NCBI RefSeq assembly: GCF_934636505.1
Contig: NZ_CAKUAL010000084.1
Coordinates: 1 to 7,247 of the forward strand
Length of the DNA: 7,247 nt
Reading direction: 5' to 3'
DNA from: an uncultured Ellagibacter sp.
GTDB taxonomy: Bacteria; Actinomycetota; Coriobacteriia; Coriobacteriales; Eggerthellaceae
Of the stretch, positions 1 through 5,421 are shown in pieces. The translations under genes and the position numbers were made by a program. Under the pieces are notes generated by a model. It was not told where the DNA came from and did not search any database. It saw only the letters and a program-made list of their open reading frames with translations. Each line of letters starts with the position of its first letter. The first letter of the stretch is position 1.

Positions 1-1076
1 AGGTTGTGGTGGCTTTTGATGGTGGACGCCTTGCCGCCCGTCTTGCGCGCGCCGGACTCGATGATGTCGGGGTAGATAGTGCCCTGGGCCAGGAACTTCA
101 CGGGCTTGCCGTCGGTTTCGAGCTGCTGAGCGACCGCGAAGAACTCATTCCAGAACTGCGTGCCGATGATGCGGCGCTTCTGCTCCGGCTCGGTCACGCC
201 GGCTAAAAGCTCAGCGTAGCGGTCCTCGGCGTGCACATGGATGAAGTCGACGTCGAACTGCTTGGTGAAAACTTCCTCCACCTGCTCGGGCTCGCCCTTG
301 CGCAGCAGGCCGTGGTTCACGAACACGCAGGTCATCTGTTTACCGATGGCTCGGGCGCCAAGGGCTGCGACCACGGAGGAGTCCACGCCGCCGGAAAGCG
401 CCAGGATGACGCGGTCCTCACCGACCTTCTCGCGGAACTCGGCGGTCATGGTCTCGACGAGGTTGTCCATCGACCAGTTCTTCTCGAGGCCGCAAATGCC
501 GAAGAGGAAGTTGGAGAGGATCTGCTGGCCGAATTCGGTGTGCTTGACCTCGGGGTGGAACTGCGTGGTGTAGATGCGCTTCTCGGCGTTCTCCATCGCG
601 GCGACAGGGCATACGTCGGTCGATGCCACCACGGTGAAGCCCTCGGGCACGTCGCGCACGGCGTCGAAGTGGCTCATCCACACGGTCTGATCGGCCGGGG
701 TGCCCTCGAAAAGCGCGCCGCTCTCAACGTGAAGCGTCGCGGGGCCGTATTCGCCCACCTCGGGGTGGAACACGGTGCCACCGAGCGTCACCGCCGTGAT
801 CTGATGCCCATAGCAAAAGCCGAGCACCGGCACGCCTAGCTCATAGATCGCGGGGTCGACGCGCGGGGCGTCTTCGGCGTTCACGCTCGCCGGGCCTCCC
901 GACAAGATGATGGCGGAAGGCGACATCTCGCGCACCTCCTCGGCGGTGATGTCGCACGGCACGATCTCCGAGTACACATGAAGGTCGCGCACGCGTCGGG
1001 CGATCAGCTGCCCGTACTGCGCCCCGAAGTCGAACACGAGGACTTTCTGCGCTGAAGCTTGGGATGATGCGCTCAA
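1..1076 (-). CDS. guaA: GMP synthase (glutamine-hydrolysing), 3' end beyond window
   Basis: GuaA converts XMP to GMP using ATP and glutamine, the last step of guanine nucleotide synthesis, in the cytoplasm. About 358 of the usual 510-525 residues are present. The N-terminal class I glutamine amidotransferase domain has VLVFDFGAQY (12-21), the nucleophile in GFCYGHQ (Cys88), and His174/Glu176 in FHPEV. The ATP-pyrophosphatase domain begins with the PP-loop SGGVDSS (228-234) and runs to KSHHN at the window edge, so only the C-terminal part and dimerisation domain are missing. I place the start at a TTG (1076-1074) because AAGGAG lies 5 nt upstream and the family homology begins about 11 codons in; no closer ATG or GTG fits. 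It is transcribed away from the ribosomal cluster. A second FHPEV occurs at 103-107, before the EYG motif; this looks like chance. Identification is very secure, the exact start slightly less so. Confidence 0.97.
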   Translation of the reverse strand, partial: MSASSQASAQKVLVFDFGAQYGQLIARRVRDLHVYSEIVPCDITAEEVREMSPSAIILSGGPASVNAEDAPRVDPAIYELGVPVLGFCYGHQITAVTLGGTVFHPEVGEYGPATLHVESGALFEGTPADQTVWMSHFDAVRDVPEGFTVVASTDVCPVAAMENAEKRIYTTQFHPEVKHTEFGQQILSNFLFGICGLEKNWSMDNLVETMTAEFREKVGEDRVILALSGGVDSSVVAALGARAIGKQMTCVFVNHGLLRKGEPEQVEEVFTKQFDVDFIHVHAEDRYAELLAGVTEPEQKRRIIGTQFWNEFFAVAQQLETDGKPVKFLAQGTIYPDIIESGARKTGGKASTIKSHHN

Positions 1077-1105
1077 TGCTGCTCCTTAGTCGAATTATCT
1101 TCATT

Positions 1106-1125
1106 CGCCGTCTCGTCAAACGGCG
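1106..1125 (-). promoter_or_regulatory. Inverted repeat in guaA upstream region
   Basis: CGCCGT (1106-1111) and ACGGCG (1120-1125) form a perfect 6-bp stem with an 8-base loop, 30 nt before the guaA start. Read on the plus strand it is followed by TCTTTT, so it could act as a weak terminator for antisense transcription. Read on the minus strand it would be a hairpin in the guaA leader or an operator. It lacks the conserved core of the purine riboswitch. Function unknown. Confidence 0.3.
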
Positions 1126-1137
1126 TCTTTTCACAAC

Positions 1138-1147
1138 AAGATATCTT
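1138..1147. promoter_or_regulatory. 10-bp perfect palindrome, possible operator
   Basis: AAGATATCTT is a perfect palindrome about 60 nt upstream of the guaA start and about 100 nt upstream of the rplB promoter -35 box. Its AT-rich makeup stands out in GC-rich DNA. It could be a dimeric regulator site or part of the guaA promoter. Only one copy was seen, so support is weak. Confidence 0.25.
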
Positions 1148-1244
1148 ACTAAAAGGGTGGGGGAGTGATACCCGTTGCTAGGTGAAGGGTTTGGTAAAGA
1201 GTTGTGGTCACCTTGTGTTCCCAGGTCGCTACGAAAAGTCCTTC

Positions 1245-1273
1245 TTGCCGGTACTCCAAAAGATGTGTATAAT
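1245..1273 (+). promoter_or_regulatory. Promoter for the rplB operon
   Basis: A -35 box TTGCCG (1245-1250) is followed after exactly 17 bp by a consensus -10 box TATAAT (1268-1273), predicting a transcript start near 1280. That leaves a leader of about 160 nt before rplB. It is the best sigma-70-type promoter in the window and reads only rightward. It implies that rplB heads the transcript here rather than being an internal gene of a longer S10 operon. The 11 bases GTATAATCTTC (1267-1277) recur at the promoter before rplE. Confidence 0.8.
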
Positions 1274-1279
1274 CTTCGG

Positions 1280-1443
1280 TTGCGTCTGCGGTGTTATGGA
1301 TACACCCGGGCGCGTGGTTAGACCGGCGTCATGACATCGAGCCTCCATCGGTGCCCACGGCAATCGGGAAGCCACGTAAGGTAGGAGGGTTTTTGGTGTG
1401 CGGAGAGGCGCGCGAGCAAAAACCCAGCAAGAAAGAGAGTGTC
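1280..1443 (+). promoter_or_regulatory. Structured 5' leader of rplB mRNA
   Basis: The predicted untranslated leader contains several possible pairings: GGTGT/ACACC (1290-1294 with 1302-1306), a longer-range CGTGG/CCACG (1313-1317 with 1372-1376), CCTCC (1342-1346) complementary to GGAGG (1384-1388), and a strong hairpin at 1387-1425. Long leaders before ribosomal protein operons often bind one of the encoded proteins and switch off translation or transcription. In E. coli the S10 leader is bound by L4, whose gene is not in this window. Which protein, if any, binds here is unknown. Confidence 0.6.
1387..1425 (+). promoter_or_regulatory. Hairpin just upstream of rplB start
   Basis: GGGTTTTTG (1387-1395) pairs perfectly with CAAAAACCC (1417-1425), 9 bp. 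Inside it TGTGCG (1397-1402) can pair with CGCGCG (1409-1414), including two G-U pairs, leaving a GAGAGG loop. No U-run follows, so it is not a terminator. It ends 18 nt before the rplB ATG and covers part of an AGGAGG site and a GTG codon (1396-1398) in frame with rplB, so folding could control which start is used. Confidence 0.6.
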
Positions 1444-2274
1444 ATGGGAGTCAAACAGTACAAGCCGACGAGCCCTGGCCGCCGTTTCCAAACGGTCTCC
1501 GATTTCGCCGAGATCACCACGTCGAAGCCGGAGAAGTCGCTGCTTGCGCCCCTTCACAAGAAGGCTGGTCGCAACAACAAGGGCCGCATTACCGTCCGTC
1601 ATCAGGGCGGCGGCAACAAGCGTCGTTACCGCATCATCGACTTCAAGCGCAACAAGGACGGCGTGCCCGCCAAGGTGGCAACGGTCGAGTACGACCCGAA
1701 CCGCTCCGCCCGCATCGCGCTTCTGCACTACGTCGACGGCGAAAAGCGCTACATCCTTCACCCGAAGGGCCTGAAGGTCGGCGATATGGTCGTTTCCGGT
1801 CCCGAGGCCGACATCAAGCCGGGCAACGCGCTTCCGCTCGCCAACATCCCCGTTGGTACGCTGATCCACGCGGTTGAGCTCCAGCCTGGCAAGGGCGCCG
1901 CTCTTGCGCGTTCCGCCGGCACGAGCATCCAGCTCATGGGTAAGGAAGGCAAGTACGCAATCCTGCGTATGCCGTCCTCCGAAATGCGCCGCGTCCTTCT
2001 GACCTGCCGCGCGACCGTTGGCGAAGTCGGCAACGCCGAGCATGCCAACATCCGCATCGGCAAGGCCGGCCGCAACCGCTGGAAGGGCATCCGCCCGACC
2101 GTCCGCGGCACCGTTATGAACCCGGTCGACCACCCGCACGGCGGTGGCGAAGGCAAGAACAAGTCTTCGGGTCGCAACTCTGTTTCGCCGTGGGGCATGC
2201 CCAGCAAGGGCCATCGCACCCGCAACCCGAAGAAGGCTTCGAGCCGTCTCATCATCCGTCGTCGCAAGAAGTAG
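1444..2274 (+). CDS. rplB: 50S ribosomal protein L2
   Basis: L2 is a core large-subunit protein beside the peptidyl-transferase centre, needed for subunit joining and peptide-bond formation. The 276-residue product has the usual family length. It opens with MGVKQYKPTSPGRR, holds the RNA-binding run HQGGGNKRRYR (53-63), and carries the near-invariant NPVDHPHGGGEG (226-237), including the histidine matching E. coli His229 (His230 here). The basic tail ends IIRRRKK. I chose the ATG at 1444 because family homology starts there and AGAAAG (1430-1435) can pair with the end of 16S rRNA. An in-frame GTG at 1396 has a better SD site and would add 16 residues. This is the first gene of the rightward cluster; rpsJ, rplC, rplD and rplW, which usually precede it, are missing. 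It is followed 23 nt later by rpsS. Confidence 0.98.
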   Translation: MGVKQYKPTSPGRRFQTVSDFAEITTSKPEKSLLAPLHKKAGRNNKGRITVRHQGGGNKRRYRIIDFKRNKDGVPAKVATVEYDPNRSARIALLHYVDGEKRYILHPKGLKVGDMVVSGPEADIKPGNALPLANIPVGTLIHAVELQPGKGAALARSAGTSIQLMGKEGKYAILRMPSSEMRRVLLTCRATVGEVGNAEHANIRIGKAGRNRWKGIRPTVRGTVMNPVDHPHGGGEGKNKSSGRNSVSPWGMPSKGHRTRNPKKASSRLIIRRRKK

Positions 2275-2297
2275 CGCGGACACGTTAAGGAGTAACT

Positions 2298-2570
2298 GTG
2301 AGCAGAAGTTTGAAAAAAGGTCCTTTCGTAGAGCCGCGTCTGCTTGGCCGTATCGAGGCCATGAACGCAGCTGGCGAAAAAGACGTCATCAAAACCTGGT
2401 CGCGTGCCAGCACCATCTTCCCGGACATGGTGGGCCACACCATCGCCGTCCACGATGGACGCAAGCACGTGCCGGTGTACATTACTGAATCTATGGTCGG
2501 CCACAAGCTGGGCGAATTCGCCCCGACCCGCACCTTCAAGGGTCATTCCGCCGACAAGGGCAAGAGATAG
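2298..2570 (+). CDS. rpsS: 30S ribosomal protein S19
   Basis: S19 sits in the head of the small subunit with S13, near the A-site tRNA. The 90-residue product carries the family signature: SRSLKKGPF (2-10), TWSRASTIFPDMVG (33-46), HDGRKHVPV (52-60) and GHKLGEFAPTRTF (68-80), with a short basic tail ending KGKR. The start is a GTG, chosen because AAGGAG (2287-2292) lies 5 nt before it and S19 proteins begin with this MSRSLKKGPF-type sequence. It lies between rplB and rplV in the order usual for S10 operons, with a 13-nt gap to rplV. Nothing is missing or odd apart from the GTG start. Identification is certain. Confidence 0.99.
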   Translation: MSRSLKKGPFVEPRLLGRIEAMNAAGEKDVIKTWSRASTIFPDMVGHTIAVHDGRKHVPVYITESMVGHKLGEFAPTRTFKGHSADKGKR

Positions 2571-2583
2571 GTAGGGGTGAACA

Positions 2584-2925
2584 ATGGAAGTTAGAGCACA
2601 AGCCCGTTACGTCCGCGTTTCTCCCCGCAAGGCGCGTATCGTCGTCGACCTCGTTCGCGGCAAGTCCGTCGCCCAGGCTCAGGAGATTCTGCGCTTCACC
2701 AATCGCGGTATCGCAGAGACCGTGGAGAAGGTTCTCAACTCCGCCGTTGCGAACGCGGAGCACAACAACCACCTGCGCGCCGAGTCCCTCGTCGTGAAGA
2801 AGGCCTACGTTGACGAAGGCCCCACGATGAAGCGTATTCGTCCCCGCGCAAAGGGTTCCGCCGCTCGCATCCGCAAGCGCACGAGCCACATCACGATCGT
2901 CGTCGCCCCGCGAGAGGAGGCATAA
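2584..2925 (+). CDS. rplV: 50S ribosomal protein L22
   Basis: L22 binds several 23S rRNA domains and sends a long beta-hairpin into the nascent-peptide exit tunnel. The 113-residue product has the usual length. It begins with ARYVRVSPRKAR (7-18), typical of L22, has the helix LNSAVANAEHN near 51-61, and carries the tunnel hairpin with its conserved basic stretch GPTMKRIRPRAKG (79-91) before the final strand HITIVV (102-107). The start ATG is preceded by a GGGGTGA ribosome site. The 3' end of the gene also contains the AGAGGAGG ribosome site of rpsC (2913-2920), and only 5 nt separate the two genes, so their translation is probably coupled. The hairpin shows no insertion or deletion I could recognise. 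Confidence 0.98.
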   Translation: MEVRAQARYVRVSPRKARIVVDLVRGKSVAQAQEILRFTNRGIAETVEKVLNSAVANAEHNNHLRAESLVVKKAYVDEGPTMKRIRPRAKGSAARIRKRTSHITIVVAPREEA

Positions 2926-2930
2926 AGCAC

Positions 2931-3643
2931 ATGGGTCAGAAAGTCAACCCGACTGGTTTCCGCATCGGCGTCACCGAAGACTGGCGCAGCCGCTGGTACG
3001 CCGATAAGAATTACGCCACCAACCTGGCGAACGACCTCGAGATCCGCGAGTTCCTGAACAAGCAGCTCTCCCGTGCCGCCGTCTCCAAGGTCGAGATCGA
3101 GCGCGCAGGCGACAAGATCAAGGTCATCGTCACCACCGCTCGTCCGGGCGTGGTGATCGGCAAGAAGGGCGCTGAGATCGACGCTCTCCGCAAGAAGCTC
3201 GAGAAGATCGCCAACGGCCCCGTGAACATCGAGGTCGTCGAGGTCAAGCGTCCCGAGCTCGACGCGAACCTCATCGCTCAGTCCGTTGCTGAGCAGCTCG
3301 AAGGCCGCGTGGCCTTCCGCCGTGCGATGCGCAAGGCCGTGCAGTCCGCTCGCAAGAGCGGTGCCAAGGGCATCCGCATCCAGTGCTCCGGCCGTCTCGG
3401 CGGTGCCGAGATGAGCCGTCGCGAGTGGTACCGCGAAGGCCGCGTGCCTCTGCATACCCTCCGCGCCAAGATCGATTACGGCTTCTGCACCGCCAACACC
3501 ACCATGGGCGCCATCGGCATCCAGGTGTGGGTGTACCACGGTGAGGTCCTCCCCGGCCAGAAGGCTCCCCAGCCGGCCCTCGAAGGCACCTCTCGTCCGA
3601 GCCGTTCCCGTCGCAACGACCGTAACGAAAGGGGGACGAAGTA

Positions 3644-3644
<1 letters not shown>
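2931..3644 (+). CDS. rpsC: 30S ribosomal protein S3
   Basis: S3 lies at the mRNA entry side of the small subunit and contributes to the ribosome's helicase activity. The 237-residue product has MGQKVNPTGFRIG at its start, an N-terminal KH domain with the GxxG loop GKKG (77-80) inside PGVVIGKKGAEI, and the C-terminal S3 domain with SGRLGGAEMSR (153-163) and the glycine-rich strand region around GAIGIQVWVYHGE (193-205). The last 25 or so residues are basic, low in complexity and probably disordered (SRPSRSRRNDRNERGTK), as is common in actinobacterial-type S3. Its AGAGGAGG ribosome site lies within the end of rplV with a 10-nt spacer. Its stop TAA shares one base with the rplP start (TAATG), which favours coupled translation. 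Confidence 0.98.
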
Positions 3645-4066
<422 letters not shown>

Positions 4067-4261
4067 ATGAAAGCAGCAGAGATTCGTGAACTGTCTGCCG
4101 ACGATCTGCAGGCGAAACTGAAGGAAGCGCGCGCTGAGCTTTTCAACCTGCGTTTCCAGATGGCTACCAGCCAGCTCGACAACACCGCTCGTGTTGGTCA
4201 GGTTAAAAAAGACATCGCTCGCATCCAGACCGAGATGCGTGCGCGCGAGCTGAGCGCTTAA
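4067..4261 (+). CDS. rpmC: 50S ribosomal protein L29
   Basis: L29 is a small helical protein next to the peptide exit, where it contacts L23 and helps recruit signal recognition particle and trigger factor. The 64-residue product is two long helices: it begins MKAAEIREL, continues with DDLQAKLKEARAELFNLRFQ (12-31), a family hallmark, and ends with a second helix containing KKDIARIQTEMRARE. The ATG starts immediately after the rplP stop, with GGAGGGG (4051-4057) inside rplP as the ribosome site, so it is very probably translated by coupling. It lies in the standard rplP-rpmC-rpsQ order. Its partner L23 (rplW), normally encoded in the same operon, is not in this window. Confidence 0.97.
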   Translation: MKAAEIRELSADDLQAKLKEARAELFNLRFQMATSQLDNTARVGQVKKDIARIQTEMRARELSA

Positions 4262-4282
4262 GGCGAGAAAGGTTAGTGCAAC

Positions 4283-4543
4283 ATGAGTGAAACTCGCAAT
4301 TCGCGCAAGGTCCGCCAGGGCGTTGTGGTCAGCGATGCCAATGACAAGACCATCGTCGTTGCCGTCAAGGAGCGCAAGCCGCATCCGGTCTATGGCAAGA
4401 TGATCACCACCACCAAGAAGTTCCATGCGCATGATGAGAACAACGAAGCCGGCATCGGCGACACTGTTCAGATCATGGAGACGCGTCCGCTGTCCAAGAT
4501 GAAGCGCTGGCGTCTGTCGAAGATCGTCGAGAAGGCAAAATAG
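4283..4543 (+). CDS. rpsQ: 30S ribosomal protein S17
   Basis: S17 is a primary 16S rRNA-binding protein with an OB fold that stabilises the 5' domain of the small subunit during assembly. The 86-residue product contains the opening strand GVVVSDANDKTIVVAV (13-28), the central HPVYGKMITTTKKFHAHDE and the C-terminal signature GIGDTVQIMETRPLSKMKRW (57-76). Its AGAAAGG ribosome site (4266-4272) lies 10 nt before the ATG. This is the last gene of the S10-type block; a 45-nt gap follows before rplN. No terminator hairpin with a U-run is visible there, so transcription very likely continues into the spc genes. Confidence 0.98.
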   Translation: MSETRNSRKVRQGVVVSDANDKTIVVAVKERKPHPVYGKMITTTKKFHAHDENNEAGIGDTVQIMETRPLSKMKRWRLSKIVEKAK

Positions 4544-4588
4544 CACGTGCGTTTTTGCATGCTATTCACGAGAAAGTTAGGTTAAGCA
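4544..4588 (+). promoter_or_regulatory. S10/spc boundary gap with SD of rplN
   Basis: This 45-nt gap separates the S10-type and spc-type blocks. An 8-bp palindrome GCACGTGC (4543-4550) starts on the last base of the rpsQ stop codon, followed by TTTTT and a GCATGC palindrome. The stem-and-U arrangement is too weak for a confident terminator, and I see no promoter. The rplN ribosome site lies in GAGAAAGTTAGG, much like the GAGAAAGGTTAG before rpsQ. Confidence 0.4.
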
Positions 4589-4957
4589 ATGATTCAGATG
4601 CAAACCATGCTCGCGGTTGCCGACAACTCCGGCGCTCGCAAGGTGCAGTGCATCAAGGTCCTGGGCGGCTCCAAGCGCCGTTACGCGGGCCTCGGTGACG
4701 TGATCATCTGCAGCGTCAAGGAAGCAATGCCGAACGGCTCCGTGAAAAAGGGCGAGGTTGTGCGCTGCGTCGTCGTGCGCGTCAAGAAGGAAGTGCGTCG
4801 CGCCGATGGCAGCTACATCAAGTTCGACCAGAACGCGGCTGTCCTGATCAACCAGGACGGCTCCCCGCGCGGCACCCGTATCTTCGGGCCCGTCGCTCGC
4901 GAGCTCCGCGACAAGAAGTACATGAAGATCGTGTCTTTGGCACCGGAAACGCTGTAG
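4589..4957 (+). CDS. rplN: 50S ribosomal protein L14
   Basis: L14 is a beta-barrel protein at the subunit interface that forms intersubunit bridges and is the docking site of the silencing factor RsfS. The 122-residue product has exactly the typical length. It begins MIQMQT, then ADNSGARKVQCIKVLGG (11-27), and carries the diagnostic C-terminal stretch SYIKFDQNAAVLIN (75-88) and RGTRIFGPVARELR (94-107). It is the usual first gene of an spc operon. Its stop codon leads directly into the ribosome site of rplX (GGGAGG, 4957-4962), with the next start 15 nt on. No abnormality was seen. Confidence 0.99.
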   Translation: MIQMQTMLAVADNSGARKVQCIKVLGGSKRRYAGLGDVIICSVKEAMPNGSVKKGEVVRCVVVRVKKEVRRADGSYIKFDQNAAVLINQDGSPRGTRIFGPVARELRDKKYMKIVSLAPETL

Positions 4958-4972
4958 GGAGGTTAGTGAGAT

Positions 4973-5296
4973 ATGTCTTCGATGCATGTTAAGAAGGGCG
5001 ACACCGTGAAGATCCTGTCCGGCAAGGACAAGGGCAAGACCGGTGAGATCCTCCGCTCCATCCCGCAGCGTCAGCGCGTGGTCGTCGAGAAGTGCAACAT
5101 GGTGAAAAAGGCTATGCGCCCCACCCAGCAGAACCCGCAGGGCGGCATCACCACCGTTGAGGCTCCTCTTCATGTTTCCAACGTGATGCTTGTTTGCCCG
5201 AACTGCAAGGAAGCCACCCGTACTTCCAAGCGTGTTAACGAGCAGGGTAAAAAAGTCCGCGTTTGCAAGAAATGTGGAAAAGACATCGACAAATAG
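4973..5296 (+). CDS. rplX: 50S ribosomal protein L24, Cys4 form
   Basis: L24 initiates large-subunit assembly by binding the 5' domain of 23S rRNA. The 107-residue product has an N-terminal KOW motif (VKKGDTVKILSGKDKGKTG, 6-24) and the family's IVE-type strand around 37-45. The C-terminal region contains CPNC (75-78) and CKKC (98-101), the four-cysteine pattern of a zinc ribbon, which many bacterial L24 proteins have lost. I start it at the ATG at 4973, 10 nt after GGGAGG; a second ATG three codons later is possible but leaves a longer spacer. The last codons overlap the -35 box of a promoter for rplE. The gap to rplE is unusually long (125 nt) for this cluster. Confidence 0.97.
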   Translation: MSSMHVKKGDTVKILSGKDKGKTGEILRSIPQRQRVVVEKCNMVKKAMRPTQQNPQGGITTVEAPLHVSNVMLVCPNCKEATRTSKRVNEQGKKVRVCKKCGKDIDK

Positions 5297-5315
5297 GTGT
5301 CAAGTAACGTATAAT
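5286..5315 (+). promoter_or_regulatory. Internal promoter upstream of rplE
   Basis: TCGACA (5286-5291, one mismatch to TTGACA) lies inside the end of rplX and is followed after 18 bp by a perfect TATAAT (5310-5315). The predicted transcript start is near 5322. The core GTATAATCTTC (5309-5319) is identical over 11 bases to the rplB promoter core. It could boost transcription of rplE, rpsZ, rpsH and rplF relative to the upstream genes. The match is strong but activity is unproven. Confidence 0.65.
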
Positions 5316-5318
5316 CTT

Positions 5319-5348
5319 CAACCTGCGCGCCTTTCGGTGCGCAGGTTG
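5319..5348 (+). terminator. Strong hairpin at rplX-rplE junction (possible attenuator)
   Basis: CAACCTGCGCGCC (5319-5331) pairs with GGTGCGCAGGTTG (5336-5348) around a TTTC loop: 13 bp with one G-U pair, the strongest hairpin in the window. It is followed by TTGTTGTATG, only loosely U-rich, so complete termination is doubtful; partial termination or RNA processing is more likely. Because the predicted rplE promoter start falls near 5322, transcripts from it would begin almost at the base of this stem, which could protect their 5' ends. Confidence 0.5.
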
Positions 5349-5356
5349 TTGTATGA

Positions 5357-5396
5357 CCCTGGGCAATCCAGGGACGCCGGGTCGGAAATCCGGCGT
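5357..5396 (+). promoter_or_regulatory. Tandem hairpins in rplE leader
   Basis: Two adjacent stems follow the junction hairpin: CCCTGG/CCAGGG (5357-5362 with 5368-5373, loop GCAAT) and ACGCCGG/CCGGCGT (5374-5380 with 5390-5396). An alternative pairing of GACCC (5355-5359) with GGGTC (5379-5383) would disrupt both. A small TCAT/ATGA stem (5402-5405 with 5409-5412) then reaches the rplE ribosome site GAGAGG (5411-5416). In E. coli, S8 represses the spc operon by binding at the start of rplE, so this is a plausible autoregulatory element. I could not line up a clear S8-site core. Confidence 0.5.
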
Positions 5397-5421
5397 TCAA
5401 ATCATCGGATGAGAGGCAAAA

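Larger units (their letters stand above)
1077..1443. other. Divergent intergenic region between guaA and rplB
   Basis: This 367-base stretch holds no convincing gene. Its left part is the guaA leader, with a 6-bp inverted repeat and a 10-bp palindrome. Its right part has a clear rightward promoter and the rplB leader. Between about 1148 and 1244 I see nothing beyond scattered G- and T-rich runs. No good minus-strand promoter for guaA was found: GATAAT at 1099-1094 resembles a -10 box, but the only TTGACG nearby is 14 bp upstream, which is too close. In most bacteria the genes directly left of rplB are rpsJ, rplC, rplD and rplW; none of them, nor any recognisable remnant, is here. Confidence 0.85.

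Noticed and set aside
300..780. Internal duplication in GuaA suggested by two FHPEV motifs (residues 103-107 and 173-177)
   Set aside because: Only the pentapeptide is shared; the flanking residues differ and the second is the canonical catalytic His/Glu motif, so chance is likelier.
231..839. Open frame of 202 codons on the plus strand opposite guaA
   Set aside because: guaA is unambiguous on the other strand, with all catalytic motifs in frame; the antisense product is low-complexity and unrecognisable.
1106..1131. Plus-strand terminator (6-bp stem followed by TCTTTT)
   Set aside because: The stem is short, the U-run is interrupted and no plus-strand gene ends upstream; kept only as an inverted repeat.
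1318..2283. Long open frame of 321 codons on the minus strand opposite rplB
   Set aside because: It mirrors a highly conserved rplB in GC-rich DNA, has low-complexity Ala/Val/Leu/Arg/Asp-rich content and no recognisable domain; a codon-bias shadow.
4543..4562. Terminator or promoter in the rpsQ-rplN gap
   Set aside because: GCACGTGC plus TTTTT gives only a tiny stem with no workable loop, and no -35/-10 pair with proper spacing is present.
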